From Lachnospiraceae bacterium (lineage in GTDB: Bacteria; Bacillota; Clostridia; Lachnospirales; Lachnospiraceae), in assembly GCA_900772845.1 (NCBI GenBank), contig CAAGSD010000090.1, positions 1 to 28,572 on the forward strand: DNA of 28,572 bases. Reading direction: 5' to 3'. Positions 1 through 6,376 of the stretch are shown piece by piece. Under the pieces are notes generated by a model that saw only the letters and a program-made list of their open reading frames with translations, had not been told where the DNA came from and searched no databases. How positions within the stretch are numbered: position 1 is the stretch's first letter; every line of letters begins with the position of its first letter. Made by a program: the position numbers and the translations under genes.

Positions 1-11
1 ATATCAAGAGG

Positions 12-55
12 TTTGCAACACTAACTTCTAGGATATATTTTGCAATACTAAGTTC
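12..55. repeat. Two 17-bp direct repeats upstream of an AraC-type regulator
   Basis: TTTGCAACACTAACTTC (12-28) recurs as TTTGCAATACTAAGTTC (39-55), 15 of 17 bases identical and 27 bp apart. AraC-family regulators commonly bind direct repeats of about this length, so these are candidate operator half-sites. They may instead belong to whatever lies left of the window. Confidence 0.4.
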
Positions 56-64
56 CAGTTTTTG

Positions 65-99
65 GGTGAATGGACTGGAATTTAATTTTCCAATTCACC
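65..99. promoter_or_regulatory. Imperfect inverted repeat before the AraC-type gene
   Basis: GGTGAAT (65-71) pairs with ATTCACC (93-99), and TGGAA (76-80) pairs with TTCCA (88-92). This gives a 12-bp stem with a 4-nt bulge and a 7-nt loop. No T-tract follows, so an operator or leader hairpin is more likely than a terminator. It ends 36 bp before the start codon. Confidence 0.4.
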
Positions 100-135
100 A
101 TTTTAAATAGTACGCTTCTTTTATGAAAGGATAGA

Positions 136-1017
136 ATGATGAGATATCTGGCTTCCCATGAGAATACGACAAGAGGAACTTCTGACTTTCCGTTAGAACT
201 CTATTATGTTGATATGCTGCATCCTCGTTACGAAATGCCCTTCCACTGGCATATGGAATGCGAACTTCTACTGGTTCTGCAAGGGGAATTTACGTTGTTA
301 ACAGATGGACAGTCTTACACACTGCATCCTGGGGATTCCGCCTTTCTCTCCTCAGGAGCCGTACATGGCGGAATCCCCAAAGACTGCGTCTATGAATGTC
401 TGGTATTTGATCTGAACCATCTTATCAAAAATTACGGAGGACTGTTTCAGCAGAAATATGCCGGGCTTTTTTCCCCTGAGACCCAGATCAATGTTCTGTA
501 TCCGGCAGGCACTCCCTGCGGTCAGATCATCTCTGACCTGTTTGCTGCAATGAAAGATAAAAATAACGGCTATGAATTTTTCACCATAGGAATGCTGTGG
601 CAACTGCTGGGACAGATTCTCCGGGAACATTTATTTACAGTACCGACTCCCTCTTCCAGACATTTTGTCCAGGATTCTGACCAGATCAAGCAGGTACTGG
701 ATTATATCCGCAGAAATTATGCCTCACAGTTAAGTCTTTCGGACCTTGCAAAAGTACTGCAATTCTCTCCGGAACATTTTTGCCGTGTGTTTCGCTCGAT
801 TATTGGCAAATCGCCCATTGATTATCTGAATTATTACCGGGTAGAATGTGCCTGTGAGCTTCTGTGCACTTCTTCAGATAGTATTACAGAAATTGCGTAT
901 TCCTGCGGTTTCCACGACTTAAGCTATTTTAACCGCATTTTCCGCCGCTATAAAAGTATCTCTCCAGGCCGCTATCGCAGACAGTATATTGGCAGCTATA
1001 AAAATCTGATCTGTTAA
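136..1017 (+). CDS. AraC-family transcriptional regulator with N-terminal cupin domain
   Basis: A 293-residue DNA-binding regulator of the two-domain AraC type. Roughly residues 20-110 form a cupin-like sensing domain: an HWH segment near residue 37 is followed by beta-rich sequence ending in LHPGDSAFLSSGAVHG. The last 100 residues (from about DQIKQVLDYIRRNYASQLSL) contain both helix-turn-helix units and the family signature ending in FNRIFRRYKSISPGRYR. Such proteins usually sense a sugar or other small molecule and control a nearby catabolic operon, but no sugar-use gene is adjacent on this strand, so the ligand is unknown. AAAGG at 126-130 lies 5 nt before ATG136 and 8 nt before ATG139, so the second ATG fits slightly better. 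Direct repeats and an inverted repeat upstream may be its own operators. Confidence 0.88.
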   Translation: MMRYLASHENTTRGTSDFPLELYYVDMLHPRYEMPFHWHMECELLLVLQGEFTLLTDGQSYTLHPGDSAFLSSGAVHGGIPKDCVYECLVFDLNHLIKNYGGLFQQKYAGLFSPETQINVLYPAGTPCGQIISDLFAAMKDKNNGYEFFTIGMLWQLLGQILREHLFTVPTPSSRHFVQDSDQIKQVLDYIRRNYASQLSLSDLAKVLQFSPEHFCRVFRSIIGKSPIDYLNYYRVECACELLCTSSDSITEIAYSCGFHDLSYFNRIFRRYKSISPGRYRRQYIGSYKNLIC

Positions 1018-1168
1018 AAATAAAGAATACTCACCTCATGCAACATCGTGGTATTTCTCCAGTTCTCCGTCCCCAGCGATCCCGTGTTCCAAATCAGAAG
1101 CCCAGTGTTTTAGCATTTTCACCGCAGGATGAAATGACTTTTCGTATCTATACAAAAAAACTTGAAAA

Positions 1169-1177
1169 TGCTATAAT
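1169..1177 (+). promoter_or_regulatory. Extended -10 promoter for the diguanylate cyclase gene
   Basis: TGCTATAAT is a perfect extended -10 element (TGnTATAAT). The hexamer 17 bp upstream (TATACA, 1149-1154) is a weak -35, as is usual for extended -10 promoters. Transcription would start near 1184, about 40 nt before ATG1224. This places the promoter inside the longer open frame that begins at 1038 and argues against that upstream start. Confidence 0.6.
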
Positions 1178-1223
1178 TAAATTTAAATCATTTTGCAAGC
1201 ACAAACTAAGGAAGTATAGCGCT

Positions 1224-3002
1224 ATGACACGGAAGAAAATCAAATTTTTCCATACCAAATGGCTGCTGCCGTTATGGGTACTTCTTATCGGCAGTATTGT
1301 CTTATATATGATCGCTCATGCGGTACAGCAGGCCGACTCCAGGCATCTCCGCACTCTTGCGGAACTGAATGCTGTAACCTACGGTGATAGCATGATCGCA
1401 GATCTGAATGCCGGTATCAATATCACGGATACACTGGAGCAGCTTCTGATCAGTACGGACGGCAGAATCGACAAATTTGATACCATTGCGGACAGAATGA
1501 TGGCAGATTACGTCCGGAGCATCCAGCTGGCTCCCGGGGGCATCGTAACAGATATCTATCCCGCCGAAGGCAATGAAGCAGGTAAAATAGACCTGATCCA
1601 TGACAAATACCGCGGAGAGACTGTAAATTACAGCATTGCTAATGATGCACTTATCATACATGGTCCTTTTGAGCTGGAGCAGGGAGGACATGTTCTTTCA
1701 ATCCGCAATCCTGTTTTTTTACAGGATGAGAAGGGTACTCCATATTTTTGGGGCATGACTATGGTCATCATCAAGGTTCCTGATATTTTTCAGCATTCTG
1801 CTGATGCCTTAACCAATTTCGATTATCAATACCGGCTATCGAAGACCATCTCACCTCTGACCGATGAATATGCCGTGGTAGACCAGTCGGAGGAGACTCT
1901 GACGGATCCCGTCTCTTATGATTTTACTCTGGGGGGCTGTAGCTGGAAGCTGGAAGTCATGCCCACCGGTGGCTGGAAGAACGACAAACTTTTACTTCTG
2001 GTAGTATTATGCGGCATTGCAGTGATCTTACTACTGGAGGTTCTCACGATATCTATGCTCCTCGTAGACGAGCAGCGCAAAAAATTCCGCAGACTCTCCC
2101 TGACGGATTCTATGACCGGTCTCTTAAATCGTACCGGATTTAATTTGCAGCTGGAGGAGTATCTGGAGGAAAACAAGCAGAAAAACTGTGTCGGAATATT
2201 GCTGGATGTGGATAATTTTAAATTCATCAATGATGTCTATGGTCATACTATCGGTGATCAGGTTCTGTTGCAGCTTGCACAATCCTTAGTACAGACTTTT
2301 CCGGATAACTCCATTATTGCCAGAAACGGCGGTGATGAGTTCTGTATTATCCTGAAGGATTGCAATGCAGAAGAGGCTGCCTCTCAGATAGAGGCTTTCA
2401 GCAGGGCTTCCCGCTCTTTTTCAGCTAAAGGCATCGAACACAATTACAGCATTTCCCTGGGCTATGCGGAATACCCCGCCAATGCGGAAAAAGTCTCTGA
2501 CATTCTCCGTTATGCCGACATTGCGCTCTATGAGGTAAAATTACAGGGAAAACATGGTGCCCTGGCCTACCGGCCGGATTTCCACAATTCCAAACGGACG
2601 CAGCTTGGTTTTTCGTTATCGGATATTTCCGACAACCTGCCGGGTGCCTTTTTTATCTACCGGGCCGACAAGGAGAATGAACGCATCCTGTTTGCCAATC
2701 AGGAGATGCTTCAGCTGACAGGCTGCACGGATCTGGATGATTTCATGCATTTTACGAAGCGGCAATTCCGTAATCTGGTACATCCCGAGGATCTGGCACA
2801 GGTAGAAGAAAGTATCTGGCATCAGATAGAATCCGGCATGAACGGATACAATGATTATGTCAAATACCGGCTTGCTGCCAAAGATGGAACTTATAAGACG
2901 ATTCTGGATTATGGGCGTATCGTGGAGAGTGAATATTACGGCTCCGTTTTCTATGTGTTGGTAGTGGATTACGGATTTATCAAAACACACTACAATGATT
3001 GA
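1224..3002 (+). CDS. Membrane diguanylate cyclase, CHASE-GGDEF-PAS
   Basis: A 592-residue protein predicted to make cyclic di-GMP from two GTP at the membrane. A transmembrane helix near residues 14-35 is followed by an extracytoplasmic CHASE sensor domain (RSIQLAPGGIVTDIYP, then a GP...L.QGG...IRNPVF pattern). A second helix rich in L/V/I leads to the GGDEF domain, with an intact GGDEF catalytic loop at residues 369-373, and then a C-terminal PAS-like domain. The RxxD inhibitory site normally found five residues before GGDEF reads PDNS, so product inhibition at that site is probably absent. The frame is open from 1038, but I choose ATG1224 because AAGGAAG lies 9 nt upstream, an extended -10 promoter lies at 1169-1177, and the hydrophobic N-terminus then starts normally. 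Confidence 0.88.
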   Translation: MTRKKIKFFHTKWLLPLWVLLIGSIVLYMIAHAVQQADSRHLRTLAELNAVTYGDSMIADLNAGINITDTLEQLLISTDGRIDKFDTIADRMMADYVRSIQLAPGGIVTDIYPAEGNEAGKIDLIHDKYRGETVNYSIANDALIIHGPFELEQGGHVLSIRNPVFLQDEKGTPYFWGMTMVIIKVPDIFQHSADALTNFDYQYRLSKTISPLTDEYAVVDQSEETLTDPVSYDFTLGGCSWKLEVMPTGGWKNDKLLLLVVLCGIAVILLLEVLTISMLLVDEQRKKFRRLSLTDSMTGLLNRTGFNLQLEEYLEENKQKNCVGILLDVDNFKFINDVYGHTIGDQVLLQLAQSLVQTFPDNSIIARNGGDEFCIILKDCNAEEAASQIEAFSRASRSFSAKGIEHNYSISLGYAEYPANAEKVSDILRYADIALYEVKLQGKHGALAYRPDFHNSKRTQLGFSLSDISDNLPGAFFIYRADKENERILFANQEMLQLTGCTDLDDFMHFTKRQFRNLVHPEDLAQVEESIWHQIESGMNGYNDYVKYRLAAKDGTYKTILDYGRIVESEYYGSVFYVLVVDYGFIKTHYND

Positions 3003-3023
3003 TCATAAAAATATGAGAATAAC

Positions 3024-3063
3024 AAAATTTCCTCCGGGGCATACTGGTTCCGGAGGAATTTTT
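3024..3063 (+). terminator. Hairpin ending the cyclase gene and holding the next gene's RBS
   Basis: TTCCTCCGG (3029-3037) pairs with CCGGAGGAA (3050-3058) across a 12-nt loop. After one T-T mismatch, AAAA (3024-3027) can pair with TTTT, and TTTTT follows the stem. This resembles an intrinsic terminator for the cyclase gene. The 3' arm is also the GGAGG ribosome site (3052-3056) of the gene starting at 3066, so in read-through RNA the site would be base-paired. Confidence 0.55.
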
Positions 3064-3065
3064 AT

Positions 3066-4310
3066 ATGAAAGATCAGATTAAATCTTATTTACAACGTTT
3101 GAATCACGGAGAAACTCTGGAAAGTGTCCAGGCGGATTTCGTCCGGGAATGTAAGGATGTGGATCCTTCTGCAATTATGCAGGCCGAACAGGAGCTGCTG
3201 CGGGAGGGTACTTCCATCGAAGAATTGCAGCGCCTCTGCGATGTGCATTCCGCCCTGTTCCATGGTTCCACGACAGAAGAGAAAATTGTCAATGTCAAAA
3301 AAACTGCAGACCATTCTCCAGATGCCCAGAAACTGCATGCCGAGGACATAAAGGATCAACGGCTCTCCGCTGCTGCCGCCCTGATCCAGATCTCCGGGCA
3401 TCCCCTGCAGACTTTTACGCTGGAAAATGCAGCACTGGAAAAGCTGATTGCCCGTGCGAGACAGGCATTGGAAAATAATGAAATTACCGATGAACTGCTT
3501 GACGAGTTGCGCCAGATTGCTATCCACTATGCCCGGAAGGGAGACTTACTTTATCCACATTTGAAGGTGCAATATGGGATCAGCGGCCCCTCAGCGGTCA
3601 TGTGGACAGTGGATGATGAGATTCGGGATGAGTTGAATGTTTTAGCAAAACAAAAGGAACAGAAGGACACCGACGCATGGAAACAACGTTTGAAAGCCGT
3701 ATTAACCCGCATGGAAGAAATGATCTACAAGGAATCCAATATCCTCTTCCCCAACTGTGCACTGAATTTCTCGGAGGAGGAATGGTATCACATCTACCGG
3801 GATGCCAAAGATTATGCGGAATGCTTCGGTATCCGGGGTGACACTTGGGAGGCTGCGGAAGCACATCTGGCTGACACTGCCTCTACGGCTGACACCATGT
3901 CTGCGGAACATGCTTTTGCAGCCGGTGAGACCAGAATCCACCTTCCCGGCGGCAGTCTGACCCTGTCACAGCTGACCGCCATGTTAAATACGATTCCTTT
4001 GGAGATTACCTTCGTGGACATCGATAATGTCAATCGTTATTTCAACGAAGGCCCCAAGGTATTCAAACGTCCCGGCATGGCATTGGGCCGTGAAGTCTTC
4101 ACCTGTCATCCACCTAAAATCGAAGAACGGGTTCGCCGCATTATCGGAGAATTCCGCACAGGGAATCTGGACCAGGTACCGGTCTGGATGGACAAGGGCG
4201 GCCGGACATTCTTAGTGACTTATTACGCTGTCCGGGATAAGCAGGAGCAATATCTGGGAACACTGGAACTGGTACAGGATATGGAATTCGCAAAAGAGCA
4301 CTTCCAATAA
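3066..4310 (+). CDS. DUF438 / hemerythrin-like / PAS sensor protein
   Basis: A 414-residue soluble protein. Residues 1-70 match the DUF438 helical domain (MKDQIKSYLQRLNHGETLES). About residues 115-255 form a hemerythrin-like helical bundle (GHPLQTFTLEN, HYARKGDLLYPHLK, then MEEMIYKESNILFPN). The last 110 residues are a PAS-type fold with the family motif FKRPGMALGREVFTCHPPK. Proteins of this architecture are presumed to sense oxygen, redox or a bound cofactor. The segment HYARKGDLLYP has Gly-Asp where relatives I recall have Glu-Asn, so the metal site may be altered. It follows a diguanylate cyclase on the same strand by 63 nt, which suggests related signalling but does not prove it. GGAGG lies 9 nt before the ATG, inside a hairpin. 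Confidence 0.8.
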   Translation: MKDQIKSYLQRLNHGETLESVQADFVRECKDVDPSAIMQAEQELLREGTSIEELQRLCDVHSALFHGSTTEEKIVNVKKTADHSPDAQKLHAEDIKDQRLSAAAALIQISGHPLQTFTLENAALEKLIARARQALENNEITDELLDELRQIAIHYARKGDLLYPHLKVQYGISGPSAVMWTVDDEIRDELNVLAKQKEQKDTDAWKQRLKAVLTRMEEMIYKESNILFPNCALNFSEEEWYHIYRDAKDYAECFGIRGDTWEAAEAHLADTASTADTMSAEHAFAAGETRIHLPGGSLTLSQLTAMLNTIPLEITFVDIDNVNRYFNEGPKVFKRPGMALGREVFTCHPPKIEERVRRIIGEFRTGNLDQVPVWMDKGGRTFLVTYYAVRDKQEQYLGTLELVQDMEFAKEHFQ

Positions 4311-4328
4311 GGAATGTGCTCTTTTTGC
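4290..4328. terminator. Bidirectional terminator overlapping a stop codon
   Basis: GCAAAAGAGCACTTCC (4290-4305) pairs with GGAATGTGCTCTTTTTGC (from 4311) across a short AATAA loop containing the stop codon TAA (4308-4310). It has A-rich and T-rich flanks on both sides. It serves the + strand DUF438 gene and the - strand gene ending at 4335, which converge here. Confidence 0.8.
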
Positions 4329-4334
4329 TGTCAC

Positions 4335-4832
4335 TCAATATAGTCTTGCCTGTCTGTTCCTGATTTCTTCCTGCGCCTCTTCCACATAGAGCTGTGCGTT
4401 TTCCAGAGTCCACCGGATCTCTTCTTCGGTAACAGCACGTTTTACTTTCCCGGGATTGCCGACGACCAGGGAATTATCCGGGATCTCCACATTCTGTGTC
4501 ACCAGCGCTCCGGCACCGATGATGCAGTTTTTCCCGATCTTACAGCCGTTCATCAGAATGGCTCCCATACCGATCATGGTATTGTCGCCGATCTTACAGC
4601 CGTGAACGATTGCACCGTGTCCTATGGTCACATGATCTCCGATCTCCACCGGATATCCACTGCCCAGATGCACTACCGCATTGTCCTGAATATTGCTCTC
4701 TCTGCCGATGACAATGGAGTCCCGGTCGCCCCGGACCACCGCATTGTACCAGATTCCGCTGTTTTCTCCGATCGTCACATCTCCCTGCACCACCGCACCG
4801 GGCGCTATAAATGCTGTATCATGGATCTGCAT
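4335..4832 (-). CDS. Gamma-type carbonic anhydrase-like hexapeptide-repeat protein
   Basis: A 165-residue left-handed beta-helix protein of the gamma carbonic anhydrase / YrdA / PaaY family. It has repeated hexapeptide turns with I/V-G-x-x pattern from about residue 9 to 130, then a C-terminal alpha helix (TLENAQLYVEEAQEEI) that packs against the trimer. His55, His72 and His77 match the three zinc ligands of the family in order and approximate spacing, so metal binding is likely. Carbonic anhydrase activity is proved for few members of this subgroup, so hydratase function is inferred. AGGAG lies about 10 nt before the ATG. The upstream region holds imperfect 33-bp tandem repeats. It is separated from trmL upstream by a terminator, so it is probably transcribed alone. 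Confidence 0.85.
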   Translation of the reverse strand: MQIHDTAFIAPGAVVQGDVTIGENSGIWYNAVVRGDRDSIVIGRESNIQDNAVVHLGSGYPVEIGDHVTIGHGAIVHGCKIGDNTMIGMGAILMNGCKIGKNCIIGAGALVTQNVEIPDNSLVVGNPGKVKRAVTEEEIRWTLENAQLYVEEAQEEIRNRQARLY

Positions 4833-4866
4833 ATATTCTCTGCTCCTGTTCTGTTCCTGTTTTGTT

Positions 4867-4980
4867 ACAATTTTCTTTCCTATAACATACAGTTTATCAC
4901 ATTTTTTCTGACCAATATCATATAATTTACAACATTTTTTCTGACCAATATTTTATATCTTACTACATTTTTTCCAATCA
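4867..4980. repeat. Degenerate 33-bp tandem repeats upstream of the carbonic anhydrase-like gene
   Basis: ACATTTTTTCTGACCAATAT starts at 4899 and again at 4932, exactly 33 bp apart. The two 33-bp units agree at about 28 positions. A truncated third unit (ACATTTTTTCCAAT) begins at 4965, again 33 bp on, and a weaker copy precedes at about 4867. On the - strand the core reads TTGGTCAGAAAAAATGT. The array fills most of the gap between trmL and the carbonic anhydrase-like gene. A 33-bp period is about three helical turns, so it could be a protein-binding array or slipped-strand duplication. Confidence 0.65.
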
Positions 4981-5011
4981 AAAAGGAACATTCCTCCGAA
5001 TTGTTCCTTTT
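4980..5011 (-). terminator. Intrinsic terminator of trmL
   Basis: On the - strand AAAAGGAACA pairs with TGTTCCTTTT (10 bp; + strand positions 5002-5011 and 4981-4990) around an 11-nt loop, followed by more T. It starts 6 nt after the trmL stop codon. Confidence 0.8.
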
Positions 5012-5017
5012 ACGGTC

Positions 5018-5515
5018 TTATGATTCTTTCCAGTGCAGTCTGTGCAATTCTCCATCCCTCTGCATGCTCTCAAACCCCTGCTGTCTGAGTGCCTCGTAGA
5101 GCACGATGGCTACGGAATTGGACAGATTCAGGGAGCGGATCTCGGGAAGCATAGGGATACGGATGCAGGTCTCTTCATGCTCTACCAGGATCTCTTCCGG
5201 AATTCCGGCGCTCTCCTTGCCAAACATGATGTAGTCGTCCGGTCCGAATTTCACATCGGTATAGGTCTGGTGTGCTTTCGTGGTTGCCATCCAGATCTTC
5301 GCTCCGGGATGCATTTCTCGGAACTCCTGAAAATTCATATACCTGGTGACATCCAGATGCTGCCAGTAGTCCATACCGGCTCTCTTGATCTCTTTTTCAT
5401 TTAAACGGAAGCCTAACGGCTCGATCAGATGCAGGCTGGTGCCGGTAGCCACACAGGTTCTTCCAATATTTCCGGTGTTTGCCGGGATCTCCGGCTGGTG
5501 TAATATAATATGCAT
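5018..5515 (-). CDS. trmL: tRNA (cytidine/uridine-34 2'-O)-methyltransferase TrmL
   Basis: A 165-residue SPOUT methyltransferase that methylates the 2'-OH of wobble nucleotide 34 in leucine tRNAs, using S-adenosylmethionine. The sequence shows the TrmL/SpoU hallmarks: an N-terminal PEIPANTGNIGRTC motif, KESAGIP in the middle, and the C-terminal knot motif IPMLPEIRSLNLSNSVAI that forms the cofactor site. Its length is normal for TrmL, which lacks an added RNA-binding domain. The frame is open nine codons further upstream, but ATG5515 has AAGGAG four nt before it and matches the usual family start (MHIILHQPEIP), so I place the start there. A terminator follows. A second, internally deleted copy of both ends of this gene lies at 7403-7446, flanking a two-gene island. 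Confidence 0.9.
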   Translation of the reverse strand: MHIILHQPEIPANTGNIGRTCVATGTSLHLIEPLGFRLNEKEIKRAGMDYWQHLDVTRYMNFQEFREMHPGAKIWMATTKAHQTYTDVKFGPDDYIMFGKESAGIPEEILVEHEETCIRIPMLPEIRSLNLSNSVAIVLYEALRQQGFESMQRDGELHRLHWKES

Positions 5516-5542
5516 AATTCTCCTTTTCGTTCTATTGCTCAA

Positions 5543-5664
5543 TTAATATGATGTCGGGGTCAAAAGCCCCCGACTTTGATGCTCATATCTGGGCGGGTCA
5601 TAAGGTCTTTCACCCACTTATGAGCAAGCTCATGTGGGCTTAGTCCTTTTGACCCTGGCATCTT
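5543..5664. repeat. Nested inverted-repeat element between trmL and the accessory gene
   Basis: Outer arms GATGTCGGGGTCAAAAG (from 5550) and CTTTTGACCCTGGCATC (to 5662) pair with few mismatches. Inside are GTCGGGG/CCCCGAC (5553-5574) and, on the - strand, CCCACATGAGC / GCTCATAAGTGGG with a TT loop. The alternative pairings compete with one another. I see no coding potential. It resembles a dispersed structured intergenic repeat, but copy number elsewhere cannot be judged here. Confidence 0.6.
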
Positions 5665-6196
5665 AATATATTACTTTATTACCTTTTTCCTTATCTAACT
5701 GATACAGGATTTTATCTATCTGAGAAAATGCGATTTCCGGGCACTTCTCCTGTTGATACTCCCAACAATCTTTTACGTACTTGCGATAAAGTTCTGTCAG
5801 CATAGGAATCTTCGTCATTGTTTTGGGATAATCCATAGCATAAAGTTCCCGATATGCCCTCTGATCAATAATGGGGAATATCTCCGGGTAATAAAAATGC
5901 AATACCGTACTCGCCATTGGAAGCTGCATTCCCTTCGTTTGCAGCAATTTTTCTACAACCCTCTCTGTCTTTTCATCCGTCAGTACCTGTAACGGGGTTT
6001 TGATCTCCTTTAATGAAAAGATGGCATCTATCAATTCCTCTGTCACCTGCGGTCTGCGATTCATCTTCCATAGGACGATCTCGTTGATAATATCCCTATT
6101 TTCCCGATAATCACCGGCTTCTACTGCCGATATGCGGTTCCGGATATCTGTTCCGTCATCATATGTAAAACGGCTAAGTACTTCCTGATAATCCAT
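5663..6196 (-). CDS. Uncharacterised 177-aa protein, possibly DNA-glycosylase-like fold
   Basis: I do not recognise a named family with confidence. The protein is soluble, helical and charged, with no signal peptide or membrane segment. The segment GMQLPMASTVLHFYYPEIFP followed by IIDQRAYREL (about residues 89-118) resembles the helix-hairpin-helix plus conserved Asp region of DNA glycosylase-like proteins (a G-h-x-x-x-A-S-x-h-L-H-F pattern and a downstream 'PIID' aspartate). A DNA- or nucleotide-related role is therefore possible but unproved. GAGGTGAG lies just before the ATG. It sits downstream of the Fic gene on the same strand, separated by 180 bp of structured repeat, inside a segment bracketed by trmL and a trmL remnant. 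It may be accessory cargo. Confidence 0.6.
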   Translation of the reverse strand: MDYQEVLSRFTYDDGTDIRNRISAVEAGDYRENRDIINEIVLWKMNRRPQVTEELIDAIFSLKEIKTPLQVLTDEKTERVVEKLLQTKGMQLPMASTVLHFYYPEIFPIIDQRAYRELYAMDYPKTMTKIPMLTELYRKYVKDCWEYQQEKCPEIAFSQIDKILYQLDKEKGNKVIY

Positions 6197-6241
6197 AGCT
6201 CACCTCAATTTATCTGTCTTCTTTTACATCAATCATAAGCT

Positions 6242-6322
6242 CACGAATTCGTGCTATCGCACTTTATATCCTGCTTTGCAGGATATTCGTCCGCTAATGA
6301 GTCCAGAAGCTGGCTCAGGGAC
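6242..6322. repeat. Structured intergenic repeat between the Fic gene and the 177-aa protein gene
   Basis: This stretch contains the palindrome CACGAATTCGTG (6242-6253), the overlapping alternative GTGC/GCAC (6251-6262), a perfect 9-bp hairpin ATATCCTGC-TTT-GCAGGATAT (6266-6286), and GTCC...GGAC (6301-6322). No T-tract and no open frame are seen. Like the element at 5543-5664, it is a run of short hairpins. Confidence 0.55.
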
Positions 6323-6376
6323 CCGGTATGCAATTAAGACTTGAATTCATTCCTGATTCCACGGAAAATATAATTT

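Noticed and set aside
1038..1223. N-terminal extension of the cyclase
   Set aside because: It has no ribosome site, contains an extended -10 promoter, and adds residues before a normal transmembrane start.
4867..4980. CRISPR-like regular spacing
   Set aside because: The 33-bp period is continuous tandem repetition with no unique spacers, no conserved short repeat with dyad, and no cas genes.
5516..5542. Nine-codon N-terminal extension of TrmL
   Set aside because: ATG5515 has AAGGAG immediately upstream and gives the family-typical N-terminus.
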